Shown here: in pieces, positions 26,301 through 34,739 of the stretch
How the letters are laid out: every line of letters begins with the position of its first letter
Position numbering within the stretch: position 1 is the first letter of the stretch
Source of the DNA: Bacillota bacterium
GTDB taxonomy: Bacteria > Bacillota_I > Bacilli_A > RF39 > UBA660
NCBI GenBank assembly: GCA_023460995.1
Contig: JAEWOE010000006.1
Span: 372,001 to 436,000 of the forward strand
DNA: 64,000 bases
Reading direction: 5' to 3'
The notes under the pieces: model-generated
Seen by the model: only the letters and a program-made list of their open reading frames with translations
The model's database searches: none
Told to the model about the DNA's origin: nothing
Position numbers and translations under genes: made by a program

Positions 26301-27860
26301 TATTCTTCAGGATTTGACTTACCTGACAAGGTTTGTCCAAACTGTGGTGAGAGACTATTTAAGGATGGTCAAGATATGCCCTTTGCTACATTCCTAGGAT
26401 TTAATGCAGATAAGGTTCCAGATATAGATTTGAATTTTTCTGATTTAAATCAAGCTGCTGCACATGAATATACAAAAGTTCTTTTTGGTGAAGATAATGT
26501 TTATAGAGCTGGAACAATTGGAACTGTAGCTGAGAAAACTGCATATGGGTTCGTAAAAGGCTTCTATGAAGATCGTGGTATAGTAAAAAGAAGTGCTGAA
26601 ATAGAAAGATTAGCAGCTGGATGTACAGGTGTAAAAAGAACAACAGGTCAACATCCAGGGGGTATAGTTGTTATTCCAGGATATATGGATGTATTTGATT
26701 TTACACCATATCAGTATCCTGCTGATGACAGTACAGCAGCTTGGAAAACTACTCACTTTGATTACCACGCAATTGATCAAGATGTACTAAAACTAGATAT
26801 TTTAGGACATTCTGATCCAACACAACTTCGTATGATTCAGGATTTAACAGGTATAGATGTAACAAAGGTGCCTCTAGATGATAAAGAAACAATGGCTATA
26901 TTCTTATCACCTGAACCTTTGGGTGTAACAAAAGAACAAATAATGTGTGAGACTGGTACAATAGGAATACCTGAATTTGGTACACCATTTACTATTGGAA
27001 TGCTAGTTGATACTAAACCAAAAACTTTTTCTGAACTTATAAAAATATCAGGACTTTCACATGGTACTGATGTTTGGCTTGGTAACGCTCAAGAACTTAT
27101 TAGAAGTAATATTGTACCTTTTAAAGAGGTTATAGGTTGTCGTGATGATATAATGGTTTATCTAATGTATAATGGCGTTAAACCTATTAAAGCGTTTAAA
27201 ATAATGGAGTTTGTTCGTAAAGGTAAAGCAAGTAAAGAAGCTGATGCTTGGAAAGAACATGTTCAAACTATGCGTGAAGCTGGAATAGCAGAATGGTTTA
27301 TAGATTCGTGTGCTAAAATAAAGTACATGTTTCCAAAAGCACATGCTGCTGCATATGTTATTAGTGCATTTAGAATTGCGTATTTCAAAGTCCATTATCC
27401 AGCTGTATATTATGCATCTTATTTAACTTCTCGTATAGATGATTTTGATATAGATGCTATGATAAAAGGTTATAATTCTATTAGAAATAAAATAATAGAA
27501 ATAAATAATAAAGGATATGATGCTACAAATAAAGAAAGTTCAATTCTTGATACTCTTAAGATAGCTCTTGAAGCAACAGCTAGAGGAATTAAATTTGGCA
27601 AAATAGATATTATGAATAGTCACTCTACTCACTTCTTAATTTCTGAAGATGGAAAGACTATTATTCCACCATTTAGAACACTAGATGGATTAGGAGATAA
27701 CGTTGCTAATAAAATAGTAGAAGAAAGACAAATTAGACCATTCATAAGTATTGAAGATTTTCAAAAAAGAGGCAAAGTATCAGGAACATTAATAGATAAA
27801 ATGCGTACTATGGGAATACTAGATGGTATGGATGAATCTAGTCAGTTATCATTATTCTAA
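23301..27860 (+). CDS. polC: DNA polymerase III alpha subunit, PolC type
   Basis: About 1,519 aa, the replicative polymerase of low-GC Gram-positives. Order: N-terminal domain with a coiled-coil stretch, OB fold (about 190-300), PHP domain (VELHAHTKMSQMDG, about 310), a DnaQ-type 3'-5' exonuclease inserted in it (FDVETTG near 407; HHRADYDAEGTG), the rest of PHP, a Zn-binding pair of Cys (CLKC and CPNC, about 980-1015), the polymerase core (PDIDLNFSD, about 1040) and the helix-hairpin end. ATG 23301 is chosen over TTG 23274 because AGGTGA (23291-23296) is correctly spaced. Length is normal for PolC. No frameshift seen. Confidence 0.97.
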   Translation: MHEKLKLLLEQINMPNEFYSFFKDGNLDKIAISKKENNVNFFVTLDKILPIEIYVKFGNLISKQFNMYEETNVIITAINKDYNLLSDYYNYLIEEYCVDYPLLQMFSGIASKVDSNILCLEVSNKAEEMKLTSIKDKLITDLIKIGYNDISIEININEEARNEILKQIEEEKEKEQLVLKEEAEKKNAIIKGYAFDGEAKSIGDLNYEANNVIIEAKIFGIETKETPKINIITLKVTDYTDSIFVKIFERDTDAYNKLIKCLKPGNWFKMRGRVQDDAYSKELVMMANDILSIKREDGKKIIDEEIEKRVELHAHTKMSQMDGVVDEVDLIKKAISWGHKGIAITDHNGCQAFPHAFSTVTDYNKKVENPEDKFKVIYGTELTMVDDEVYTIIRGNDSKIDENIYVIFDVETTGFNAGLSDQMIEIGAVKMKDGEITERFDELINPGYPIDSEITEVTSITNAMLVGKPSEEEVVKKFKDFIGDLPLVAHNAKFDISMLEMAYYKYNLGVLNNPVIDTLEISRTMDREYAKHSLSALVKRYAIPFDEAHHHRADYDAEGTGYIFCKMIKKMQTMGIETLNDICKLYTKEEAHKFSREYHINILALNKVGLKNLFKLVSLANTTYISKVPKIPRRVIEENREGLLIGSGCYRGEAFYMASTRTEEVLTETIKFYDYVEVQPPEVYGHLVWGHDLNSDKEVKDCIKKIIKCTKDAGKLIVATGDVHHISRDDKLYREFIVNQKVPGGGRHPLARVLDRNQKISSQHFRTTTEMLSDFSFLDTDLRKEIVIDNPNKILGMAEEIEVIIDTGGVPFSPIIDKSVETVTSLVFDKAKEWYGSPLPLNIEERIAKELYGDILYNCIKEELIEEKKLIDSELETAVFDKLHEIILQGKDTVKNIVRENIKKHDEEGLDEKSLEKKVNKSLGGIIGGGFDVIYLIAQKLVYHSNEDGYLVGSRGSVGSSFVATMMGITEVNPLPAHYRCLKCKMSIFDDENNKPLGAEYSSGFDLPDKVCPNCGERLFKDGQDMPFATFLGFNADKVPDIDLNFSDLNQAAAHEYTKVLFGEDNVYRAGTIGTVAEKTAYGFVKGFYEDRGIVKRSAEIERLAAGCTGVKRTTGQHPGGIVVIPGYMDVFDFTPYQYPADDSTAAWKTTHFDYHAIDQDVLKLDILGHSDPTQLRMIQDLTGIDVTKVPLDDKETMAIFLSPEPLGVTKEQIMCETGTIGIPEFGTPFTIGMLVDTKPKTFSELIKISGLSHGTDVWLGNAQELIRSNIVPFKEVIGCRDDIMVYLMYNGVKPIKAFKIMEFVRKGKASKEADAWKEHVQTMREAGIAEWFIDSCAKIKYMFPKAHAAAYVISAFRIAYFKVHYPAVYYASYLTSRIDDFDIDAMIKGYNSIRNKIIEINNKGYDATNKESSILDTLKIALEATARGIKFGKIDIMNSHSTHFLISEDGKTIIPPFRTLDGLGDNVANKIVEERQIRPFISIEDFQKRGKVSGTLIDKMRTMGILDGMDESSQLSLF

Positions 27861-27976
27861 AAAACTGTACATTAACTACTTAAATTTTAATAAATAACTT
27901 TGATTAAAAAAATTTGGAATTTTAATTCTAGATATTAAAACTTATTATGAAAAAGATAGAATTAGAGGAAACAGAT

Positions 27977-29659
27977 ATGAAAAAAAGAAGCGGATTTACA
28001 TTAATAGAGTTAATCGCGGTAATTTTGATATTAGGAATAATTGCTTTAATAGCTATTCCAACCACTTCCAATGTTATTAATAACGCTAAAAAAGGTGCTC
28101 TGCAAAATAGTGCGTATGGCCTTATTGAAGCTGCTAACAACCTTTACATATATAATGAGTTAAATAACTCAGTAGAAGAATTAACTTTCGAATATGATAA
28201 TGGAAAGATAATTTCTGGCGATGATTTAGATTATCGAGGTAAAGTTCCAAAAAGCGGAAGTATAATTCTAAAAGAAGATGGCAAAGTAGGAATTGCAATT
28301 TATGATGGTAAATATTGTGCTGTTAAAAATTATGATGAAGTGAAAGTAGTTGTATCTGACATAAGTGAAAATGAATGTACTATAAATTCACAAACTATTT
28401 CAACACCTGAAACTTGCTTTACTTTTGATGAAATAACACAAACTATAACAGATTACAGCAATGAATGTACTAAAGATGTAGTTATACCAAATAAGATTAC
28501 TAAGAATGGAACAAAATATGATGTTAAATATATCGGTGCAGGTGCTTTCAAAAGCAAGCAGTTAACTTCTGCTGTTATTCCCGAAGGAATTTTGGAAATA
28601 AAAAATGGTAATGTAAATAATGGAGCATTTGCGAGTAATAATATAACTAGTTTAATTATACCTAGCACTTTAAAAAGAATTGGTAACTACGCATTCCAAG
28701 CCAATAAATTAACTTCGCTTACTATATCGCAAGGAGTGGAAACAATAGGATATGCGGCTTTTGGCTATAATTGGCAGCTTAAAAGTGCAGTTATACCTTC
28801 AAGTGTTAAAATTATTGAAGCTTTGGCTTTTAATTCAAGCGGTTTGGAAACATTGATTCTAAATAATGGTCTAATCGAAATAAATGGTGCAGCTTTTGAT
28901 GAAAATAATTTAGTTTCTGTAGCAATTCCAGCTAGCGTCACTTATATTGGAGATAATCCTTTTAGCAACAATCCTAATCTCGTGAATATTCTAGTTGAAG
29001 ATAATAATCCTAATTTTAAATCTATTAATAATGCGGTCTACACTAAAGACGAAACAACTATAGTTATTGGTACAAAAAACATGTCAAATGATATACCAAA
29101 TGATGTCCGTACAATTTACTATTCTGCTTTTAGTGGCATGGGACTAACGTCTTTAACTTTGCCACCAAATCTTATAACTATTTGTTATGGAGCATTTGAG
29201 CAAAATCCATTTGATAATGTGCCTTTAATTATTCCCGATAGCGTAATTTCAATCGGTGCAGCAGCATTTAGAGGAATTACATTTGGTTCTTATGGATTCA
29301 CATCTATAAAGTTACCTAATAATGATAGCTATCAGATTATAGAATGGGATTCTTTTAGATTCAATCAGATTACAAGTATAGTGGTTCCGGATAGCGTTAC
29401 AATTATTGAATCAGCAGCATTTGAATATAATAGACTTGCATCTATAACTTTACCTAATAATTTAGTAAGTATAGGTAATTGGGCACTAGGTAATAATGAA
29501 CTTACTACCATTACAATAGGAAAAGATGTTGAAATAGCTGATGGACTAATGCAAAATGGAAATACTAATAATAATTTTCGCGATACATATGATGCAAATA
29601 ATAAGTTAGCTGGTACTTATATTGGTACCCAATTTGGTGTCTGGGCAAAACAAAATTAA
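27977..29659 (+). CDS. type IV pseudopilin N-terminus fused to BspA-type leucine-rich repeats
   Basis: About 560 aa. Start ATG 27977 gives the textbook prepilin leader MKKRSG then FTLIELIAVILILGIIALIAIP, with the +5 Glu, behind an AGAGGA ribosome site. ATG 27947 would add ten residues and spoil the leader. Residues 30-150 form a pseudopilin-like globular part with Cys pairs; residues 180-540 are about a dozen LRR_5/BspA repeats (IPSTLKRIGNYAFQANKLTSL type). Pseudopilins are cut by a prepilin peptidase and inserted in the membrane; BspA repeats bind host or matrix proteins. The result would be a membrane- or fibre-held adhesin. A second fusion is at 58377. Confidence 0.85.
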   Translation: MKKRSGFTLIELIAVILILGIIALIAIPTTSNVINNAKKGALQNSAYGLIEAANNLYIYNELNNSVEELTFEYDNGKIISGDDLDYRGKVPKSGSIILKEDGKVGIAIYDGKYCAVKNYDEVKVVVSDISENECTINSQTISTPETCFTFDEITQTITDYSNECTKDVVIPNKITKNGTKYDVKYIGAGAFKSKQLTSAVIPEGILEIKNGNVNNGAFASNNITSLIIPSTLKRIGNYAFQANKLTSLTISQGVETIGYAAFGYNWQLKSAVIPSSVKIIEALAFNSSGLETLILNNGLIEINGAAFDENNLVSVAIPASVTYIGDNPFSNNPNLVNILVEDNNPNFKSINNAVYTKDETTIVIGTKNMSNDIPNDVRTIYYSAFSGMGLTSLTLPPNLITICYGAFEQNPFDNVPLIIPDSVISIGAAAFRGITFGSYGFTSIKLPNNDSYQIIEWDSFRFNQITSIVVPDSVTIIESAAFEYNRLASITLPNNLVSIGNWALGNNELTTITIGKDVEIADGLMQNGNTNNNFRDTYDANNKLAGTYIGTQFGVWAKQN

Positions 29660-29690
29660 TAATTGTAAATATTGAAAAGCTTATTATAAT

Positions 29691-29729
29691 AAAAGAATAT
29701 ATTTATATAAACATATTCTTTTATTTTGC
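29691..29729 (+). terminator. terminator after pseudopilin-LRR gene
   Basis: A 10-bp stem AAAAGAATAT / ATATTCTTTT (29691-29700 with 29713-29722), 12-nt loop, then a T-rich run. Confidence 0.7.
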
Positions 29730-29755
29730 TTTTCTTTATAAACAAATCATATATA

Positions 29756-29764
29756 TGGTATAAT
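29756..29764 (+). promoter_or_regulatory. extended -10 promoter for polA
   Basis: TGGTATAAT at 29756-29764 lies 26 bp before the gene; GAGGAGG follows at 29776-29782. Confidence 0.6.
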
Positions 29765-29790
29765 AATTAAATAATGAGGAGGTTTTTAAA

Positions 29791-32382
29791 ATGGAAAAAA
29801 TAATATTAGTAGATGGTAATAATTTACTTTTTAGAAGTTACTATGCAACAGCATATAATGGTAATTTTATGAAAAATAGTAAGGGATTTCCAACTAATGG
29901 ATTATTTGGATTTGTTAATATGATAAATAAAATAATTCTAGAGGAAAAACCTATATATATGATAGTAGCTTTTGATAAAGGAAAAACCTTTAGACACGAC
30001 AAATATGATTTTTATAAAGATGGTAGAATAGAAACCCCCAATGAATTAAAACTACAATTTCCTATTGCGAAAGAGCTTTTAACATGCATGGGAATAAAGT
30101 ATTATGAAATAGATAATTATGAAGCTGATGATATTATTGGTACATTTGCGGAATATTGCAATAAGGATAGTGATTATATTGGAACAATAATTAGTAGTGA
30201 TAAAGATTTATTACAGCTTATTAGTAGTGATGTAGATATAAAATTGTTAAAATCTAAGGACTATATTCGTTATAATGAAAAAACATTTAAAGAGGAATAT
30301 GGCATAGATCCAGTTAGAATAGTTGATTTAAAGGCCTTAATGGGTGATAGTTCAGATAATATTCCTGGTGTAAAAGGAATAGGAGAAAAAACAGCCTTGA
30401 AACTTTTACAAGAATATAACTCATTAGATGGTATTTATGAAAATATTGATAATATTAAAGGTGCAGTGAAAGAAAAACTTATAAATGATAAAGAAAATGC
30501 ATATATGAGTTATGATCTTGCAACAATAGTAAGAAATGTACCTGTAGACATTGATTTAAATGATATAAAGTATGATGGACCTAAACATCAAGATTTAAAT
30601 AAAATGTATGAGAATTTGGAGTTCTATTCATTTTTGAAAAAGGATTTTGTGCCTGTAGCAAGTGTTAAACCAACAAATATTAAGGTTATTCATAGTGTTG
30701 AAGAAATAAATATTACTAAGCCTTGCGCAGTATACTTAGAAATCCTAGGTACTAATTATCACACATCAGAAATACTTGGTATGGCAGTATATAATATAGA
30801 AGATAGTTTTTATATACCATATTCTTTATTAAAAGACAGTCTTACAAAACTAGATAGTGTTCAAAAATACACCTATGATTTAAAGAAGATATACGTGTCT
30901 CTAAAGAAGAAAAATTTAGTTATAAATAATATTTCGTTTGATACTATGCTTGCTGCCTATTTACTTGATTATAATGTCAAAGATGATATAGCATATATTG
31001 CAAACAACTTTGATGCAGATATTCCTTTTTATGATAAAGTATATGGAAAGAATAATAAATTCACTGTTCCAACAGATGATGTTATTGCATATAACACTAT
31101 AATGAAAGCAAAGTTTATATACGAAACTTATGATAAATTTTATGATAAATTATTTGAAGAAAAAGAGTTAGATTTGTTAGAAAAAATAGAAATGCCACTT
31201 AGTTATGTTCTTGGTGATATGGAATATGATGGCGTTTGTGTTGACATAAATAAACTTGATGATATGGGTGAAGAAATAACTATTAAACTTGATTTGCTAA
31301 GTAATGATATATATAATTATGCCGGCGTGAAATTCAATATTTCATCACCATCACAATTAGGCGAAGTATTATTTGAAAAACTAAATTTACCACATGGAAA
31401 AAAGCTTAAAACAGGTTATTCTACTTCTGTAGATGTTCTTGAAAAGTTAAAAGGTAAACATCCAATAATAGACCTTATTATGGAATATAGAACTTTATCA
31501 AAGTTATATTCAACCTATGTTGAAGGGTTAAAACCTTGTATAGCTGAAGATGGTAAAATTCATACAATATATACTCAAGCAACTACTAGAACTGGTCGAC
31601 TTTCTTCAATTGAACCAAATTTACAAAATATTCCAATAAGATATGAGTATGGAAGATTAATAAGGAAGGCTTTTGTGCCAAGAGAAAATAGTATTATATT
31701 AAGTGGTGATTATTCACAAATTGAACTTAGAATACTATCACATATGGCAAATGTCGAAGCATTAATAGATGCTTTTAAACAGGGATTAGATATACACACA
31801 AAAACAGCTAGTGATATATTTAAAGTTGAACTTGAAAATGTAACTAAGGATCAAAGAAGACTTGCGAAAGCAGTTAATTTTGGAATAATTTATGGTATAA
31901 GTCCATACGGATTATCTGAAAATACAGGTATATCTATGACAGAGGCAAAGGAATTTATTGACAACTATTTTATATCCTATCCAGGAATAAAAGAGTATAT
32001 GCAATCTATAGTTAAGGAAGCTTATGAAAATAAATACGTTACCACTCTGCTTAATAGAAAGAGAGTAATAAACGAACTTTCTAATTCTAATTATATGATT
32101 AGGCAACAGGGGGAACGTATAGCGCTTAATACTCCAATCCAAGGAACTAGTGCAGATATTATTAAAAAGGCTATGGTAGAAATACATAGATCATTTAAAG
32201 AAAAGAACATCAAAAGTAAACTAATTATTCAAGTACACGATGAACTTGTTCTTGATGTAATTAAAGAAGAAAAAGAACTAGTAACTGAAATAGTAACCAA
32301 TATTATGGAAAATACATTTAAATTAAATGTTCCATTAAAGGTTGATATTGAATATGGTAAAAATTGGTATGAAGCTAAATAA
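29791..32382 (+). CDS. polA: DNA polymerase I
   Basis: 863 aa. Residues 1-290 form the 5'-3' exonuclease (LVDGNNLLFRSYYA, AFDKGKTFRHD, ADDIIGTFA, GDSSDNIPGVKGIGEKTA). A middle domain replaces the proofreading exonuclease; its acidic catalytic residues are not evident, as in Bacillus Pol I. The C-terminal polymerase shows motif A (SGDYSQIELR, about 637), the O helix (RRLAKAVNFGIIYG, about 690) and motif C (IQVHDEL, about 815). It fills gaps after RNA primer removal and repair. Length is normal. The next small gene begins 22 bp downstream. Confidence 0.97.
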   Translation: MEKIILVDGNNLLFRSYYATAYNGNFMKNSKGFPTNGLFGFVNMINKIILEEKPIYMIVAFDKGKTFRHDKYDFYKDGRIETPNELKLQFPIAKELLTCMGIKYYEIDNYEADDIIGTFAEYCNKDSDYIGTIISSDKDLLQLISSDVDIKLLKSKDYIRYNEKTFKEEYGIDPVRIVDLKALMGDSSDNIPGVKGIGEKTALKLLQEYNSLDGIYENIDNIKGAVKEKLINDKENAYMSYDLATIVRNVPVDIDLNDIKYDGPKHQDLNKMYENLEFYSFLKKDFVPVASVKPTNIKVIHSVEEINITKPCAVYLEILGTNYHTSEILGMAVYNIEDSFYIPYSLLKDSLTKLDSVQKYTYDLKKIYVSLKKKNLVINNISFDTMLAAYLLDYNVKDDIAYIANNFDADIPFYDKVYGKNNKFTVPTDDVIAYNTIMKAKFIYETYDKFYDKLFEEKELDLLEKIEMPLSYVLGDMEYDGVCVDINKLDDMGEEITIKLDLLSNDIYNYAGVKFNISSPSQLGEVLFEKLNLPHGKKLKTGYSTSVDVLEKLKGKHPIIDLIMEYRTLSKLYSTYVEGLKPCIAEDGKIHTIYTQATTRTGRLSSIEPNLQNIPIRYEYGRLIRKAFVPRENSIILSGDYSQIELRILSHMANVEALIDAFKQGLDIHTKTASDIFKVELENVTKDQRRLAKAVNFGIIYGISPYGLSENTGISMTEAKEFIDNYFISYPGIKEYMQSIVKEAYENKYVTTLLNRKRVINELSNSNYMIRQQGERIALNTPIQGTSADIIKKAMVEIHRSFKEKNIKSKLIIQVHDELVLDVIKEEKELVTEIVTNIMENTFKLNVPLKVDIEYGKNWYEAK

Positions 32383-32403
32383 ATATTTATAAGGAGTAAA
32401 AAT

Positions 32404-32781
32404 ATGTTGAAATCTATAATATATTCAGTAAGATATATGGTATTAATAGTAATATTTTATTACATATTTCAATTGAAAATAATTTATGCCCCTAATATTT
32501 TAATGATAGCGATAATTCCGGTTAACTTTTTAGCTATTCATTATGGTATACTTTATCAAATTGAAAAAGATCATTATGTAACTAAATATTATATACTTAT
32601 GTCTTTAATATTGTTGACTACGCTTTTTAATTTAATATTCTTATCACTTAATAATATTAATATGTTTGTTGTAGTTTTTACAATATTTGTTAATGCTTTA
32701 GAATTAATATATCTTGATTTACCAGCGAATTCTAAAATCAAGATTAGTTTAAAGAAAAAATTAGAGAAAAAAAATAGATAA
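32404..32781 (+). CDS. small multi-helix membrane protein of unknown function
   Basis: A 125-aa protein with three or four transmembrane helices spanning most of the chain (about 8-30, 32-50, 62-85, 88-108) and a strongly basic C-terminus (KIKISLKKKLEKKNR). AAGGAG precedes ATG 32404. It follows polA closely and a strong terminator follows it, so it may be the last gene of the polA transcript. No family recognised. Confidence 0.55.
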   Translation: MLKSIIYSVRYMVLIVIFYYIFQLKIIYAPNILMIAIIPVNFLAIHYGILYQIEKDHYVTKYYILMSLILLTTLFNLIFLSLNNINMFVVVFTIFVNALELIYLDLPANSKIKISLKKKLEKKNR

Positions 32782-32783
32782 AT

Positions 32784-32814
32784 AAAAGAAAAGTTATAAA
32801 TAACTTTTCTTTTT
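32784..32814 (+). terminator. terminator after polA operon
   Basis: A perfect 13-bp stem (32784-32796 with 32801-32813), loop TAAA, ending in T. Confidence 0.85.
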
Positions 32815-32837
32815 CACTAAATTTTCACCTTAAAAAT

Positions 32838-32866
32838 TTTACTATTAGATTTTATAATGTTATAAT
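32838..32866 (+). promoter_or_regulatory. promoter for LCP gene
   Basis: TTTACT (32838-32843), 17 bp, extended -10 TGTTATAAT (TATAAT 32861-32866). An intact promoter suggests that the interrupted gene is recently broken or still used. Confidence 0.75.
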
Positions 32867-32883
32867 GACAAAGTGGTGATATT

Positions 32884-34710
32884 ATGCATAAAAATAGCAA
32901 AGATAAAAAGATAAAAAATAAATTTAATAGTGTAACGAAAATGTTATTACTTTTATCCTCTATACTATTAATTTGTTTAAGTATATATGCTAATCTTTTT
33001 CCTACAATGTATTTGTTAGTATTAACAATTACTTTAATAGTAATAAATGTATTTTTAATGTTTAAAATTACTTCTGATAAAACAAGAAAAAAAATCAAAA
33101 AATTATTTCAAATAATTACAATCTTCTTAAGTGTTATTCTTCTAACTGCTAGTTTTTTTATTGGTAAAACTAGGTTCCTTTTGAATAGTAGCAATGTTGA
33201 TTATAAAACACATAACTTCTCAGTAATTGTTTTAAATAGTAGTAAGTATTTAAATATAAATAATTTAGAAAATATGAGTATGGGTTATTATAATAATAGT
33301 TCAAAATGATTAGATGATTCACTTAAAAATATTGAGAAAAAAATAGATGTAAGTATGGTTCCTTATTCTAATTTAGAGGAATTGGGTTACGCATTATTAT
33401 CTGGAGAAGTTGAAGCAATAGTAGTTGATGATTCATATAAAAGTATTTTAGAAAATAAAGAAGATAATAGTGAAAGATTGAGTGAGTTTAAATCTCTGAC
33501 TAAAACTATTTATCAATTTAGTATAAGACTATCTCAAAGTGATATTAGTAAAGATGTAGATGTTACAAATAAAACGTTTGCTGTTTATATAAGTGGCATA
33601 GATACATATGGTGATATATCTTCAGTATCATGCAGTGATGTAAATATGATGTTAATAGTTAATCCAAATACCCACCAAATTCTTATGGTTTCTATACCTA
33701 GAGATTACTATGTTCAACTAAGTGGAACAACAGGGTTTAAAGATAAATTAACTCATGCTGGCAGTTATGGTATAGAGATGTCTATTAAAACAATTGAAGA
33801 TCTTCTAGATTTAGATATAAATTATTATCTTAAAGTTAATTTTACAAGTTTAATAGATATTGTTGATGCACTTGGAAAAGTAGATGTGTATTCAGATTAT
33901 TCTTTTACATCAATTGAAGGTTATAGTTATGCAAATGGTTATAATAGTGTTAATGGCGTTGAAGCATTATGGTTTGCTAGAGAAAGAAAAGCATTTATAG
34001 ATGGTGATAGGCAAAGAGGAAAAAATCAACAAGCTCTTATTGATGCTATTTTTAGAAAAGCTACAAGCAAATCAGTTATAACAAAATACAACAGTCTATT
34101 AAATAGTTTAAAGGGAAGTTTTTTAACTAATATGAGTGTAAGTAGAATGACTTCTTTAATTAAAAAGCAATTATCCGATGGCGCAAAATGGACTATTACT
34201 TCGACAAGTTTGAATGGTACTGATAGTACTAATTATACATATACATACAGTAATCAATTGCTATATGTTATGGAACCTAATATTGATAGTATAGAAGAAG
34301 CAAAAGTTATGATTAAAAAAGTATATAATAATGAAGTTTTAACTGCTTCATATAATCAAACTAGTAGTGATGTTCACACAGTGAAAAAATATGACCCTAT
34401 ATATTATGATGAAGGTGAAGCCACTAATGAAAAACCAACTGAAGAATTGAAAACAATATATGAAGTCAATTTTGATTGCTCAGGGGGAACTAGTATAATT
34501 AGTCAAACAATTGAGCAAGGAAAAGTCATAACAAAACCAACTGACCCAACTAAAGAAGGTTATATATTCTTAGGTTGGTATGATGAGGAGGGGAATTTGT
34601 TTGATTTCTCAAGTGTTATTTCAAAAGATATTACTTTAATAGCTCAGTGGGAAACAAATGATACAGAATTAGACGATACAACAGAGTCTAAAACTTCATC
34701 AAACACATAA
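32884..34710 (+). pseudogene. LytR-CpsA-Psr (LCP) protein interrupted by in-frame TGA
   Basis: One continuous frame from ATG 32884 to TAA 34708-34710 (608 codons) is broken only by TGA at 33307-33309. The N-terminal 141 codons encode three transmembrane helices and the start of the external part. After TGA the frame goes on without shift (LDDSLKNIEKKID), through the LCP catalytic domain (DVNMMLIVNPNTHQILMVSI, PRDYYVQL, WFARERKAFIDGDRQRGKNQ) and ends in a Listeria-Bacteroides (InlB B-type) repeat, about 65 residues. LCP enzymes attach teichoic acid or other polymers to peptidoglycan. TGA is a stop elsewhere here, so this is a nonsense mutation, a sequencing error or leaky readthrough. An internal restart at ATG 33355 would lack the membrane anchor. 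Confidence 0.85.
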
Positions 34711-34739
34711 AAAAATAGAGTACATAGTACTCTATTTTT
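34711..34739. terminator. bidirectional terminator between convergent LCP and helicase genes
   Basis: A 12-bp perfect stem with A and T runs at both ends (34711-34722 with 34728-34739), loop CATAG. It serves the plus-strand LCP gene and overlaps the end of the minus-strand helicase gene. Confidence 0.9.

Noticed and set aside
33307..33309. TGA read as Trp (Mycoplasma-type code)
   Set aside because: gpmI and the glycosidase end in TGA and Trp is TGG throughout, so a recoded genome is not supported.
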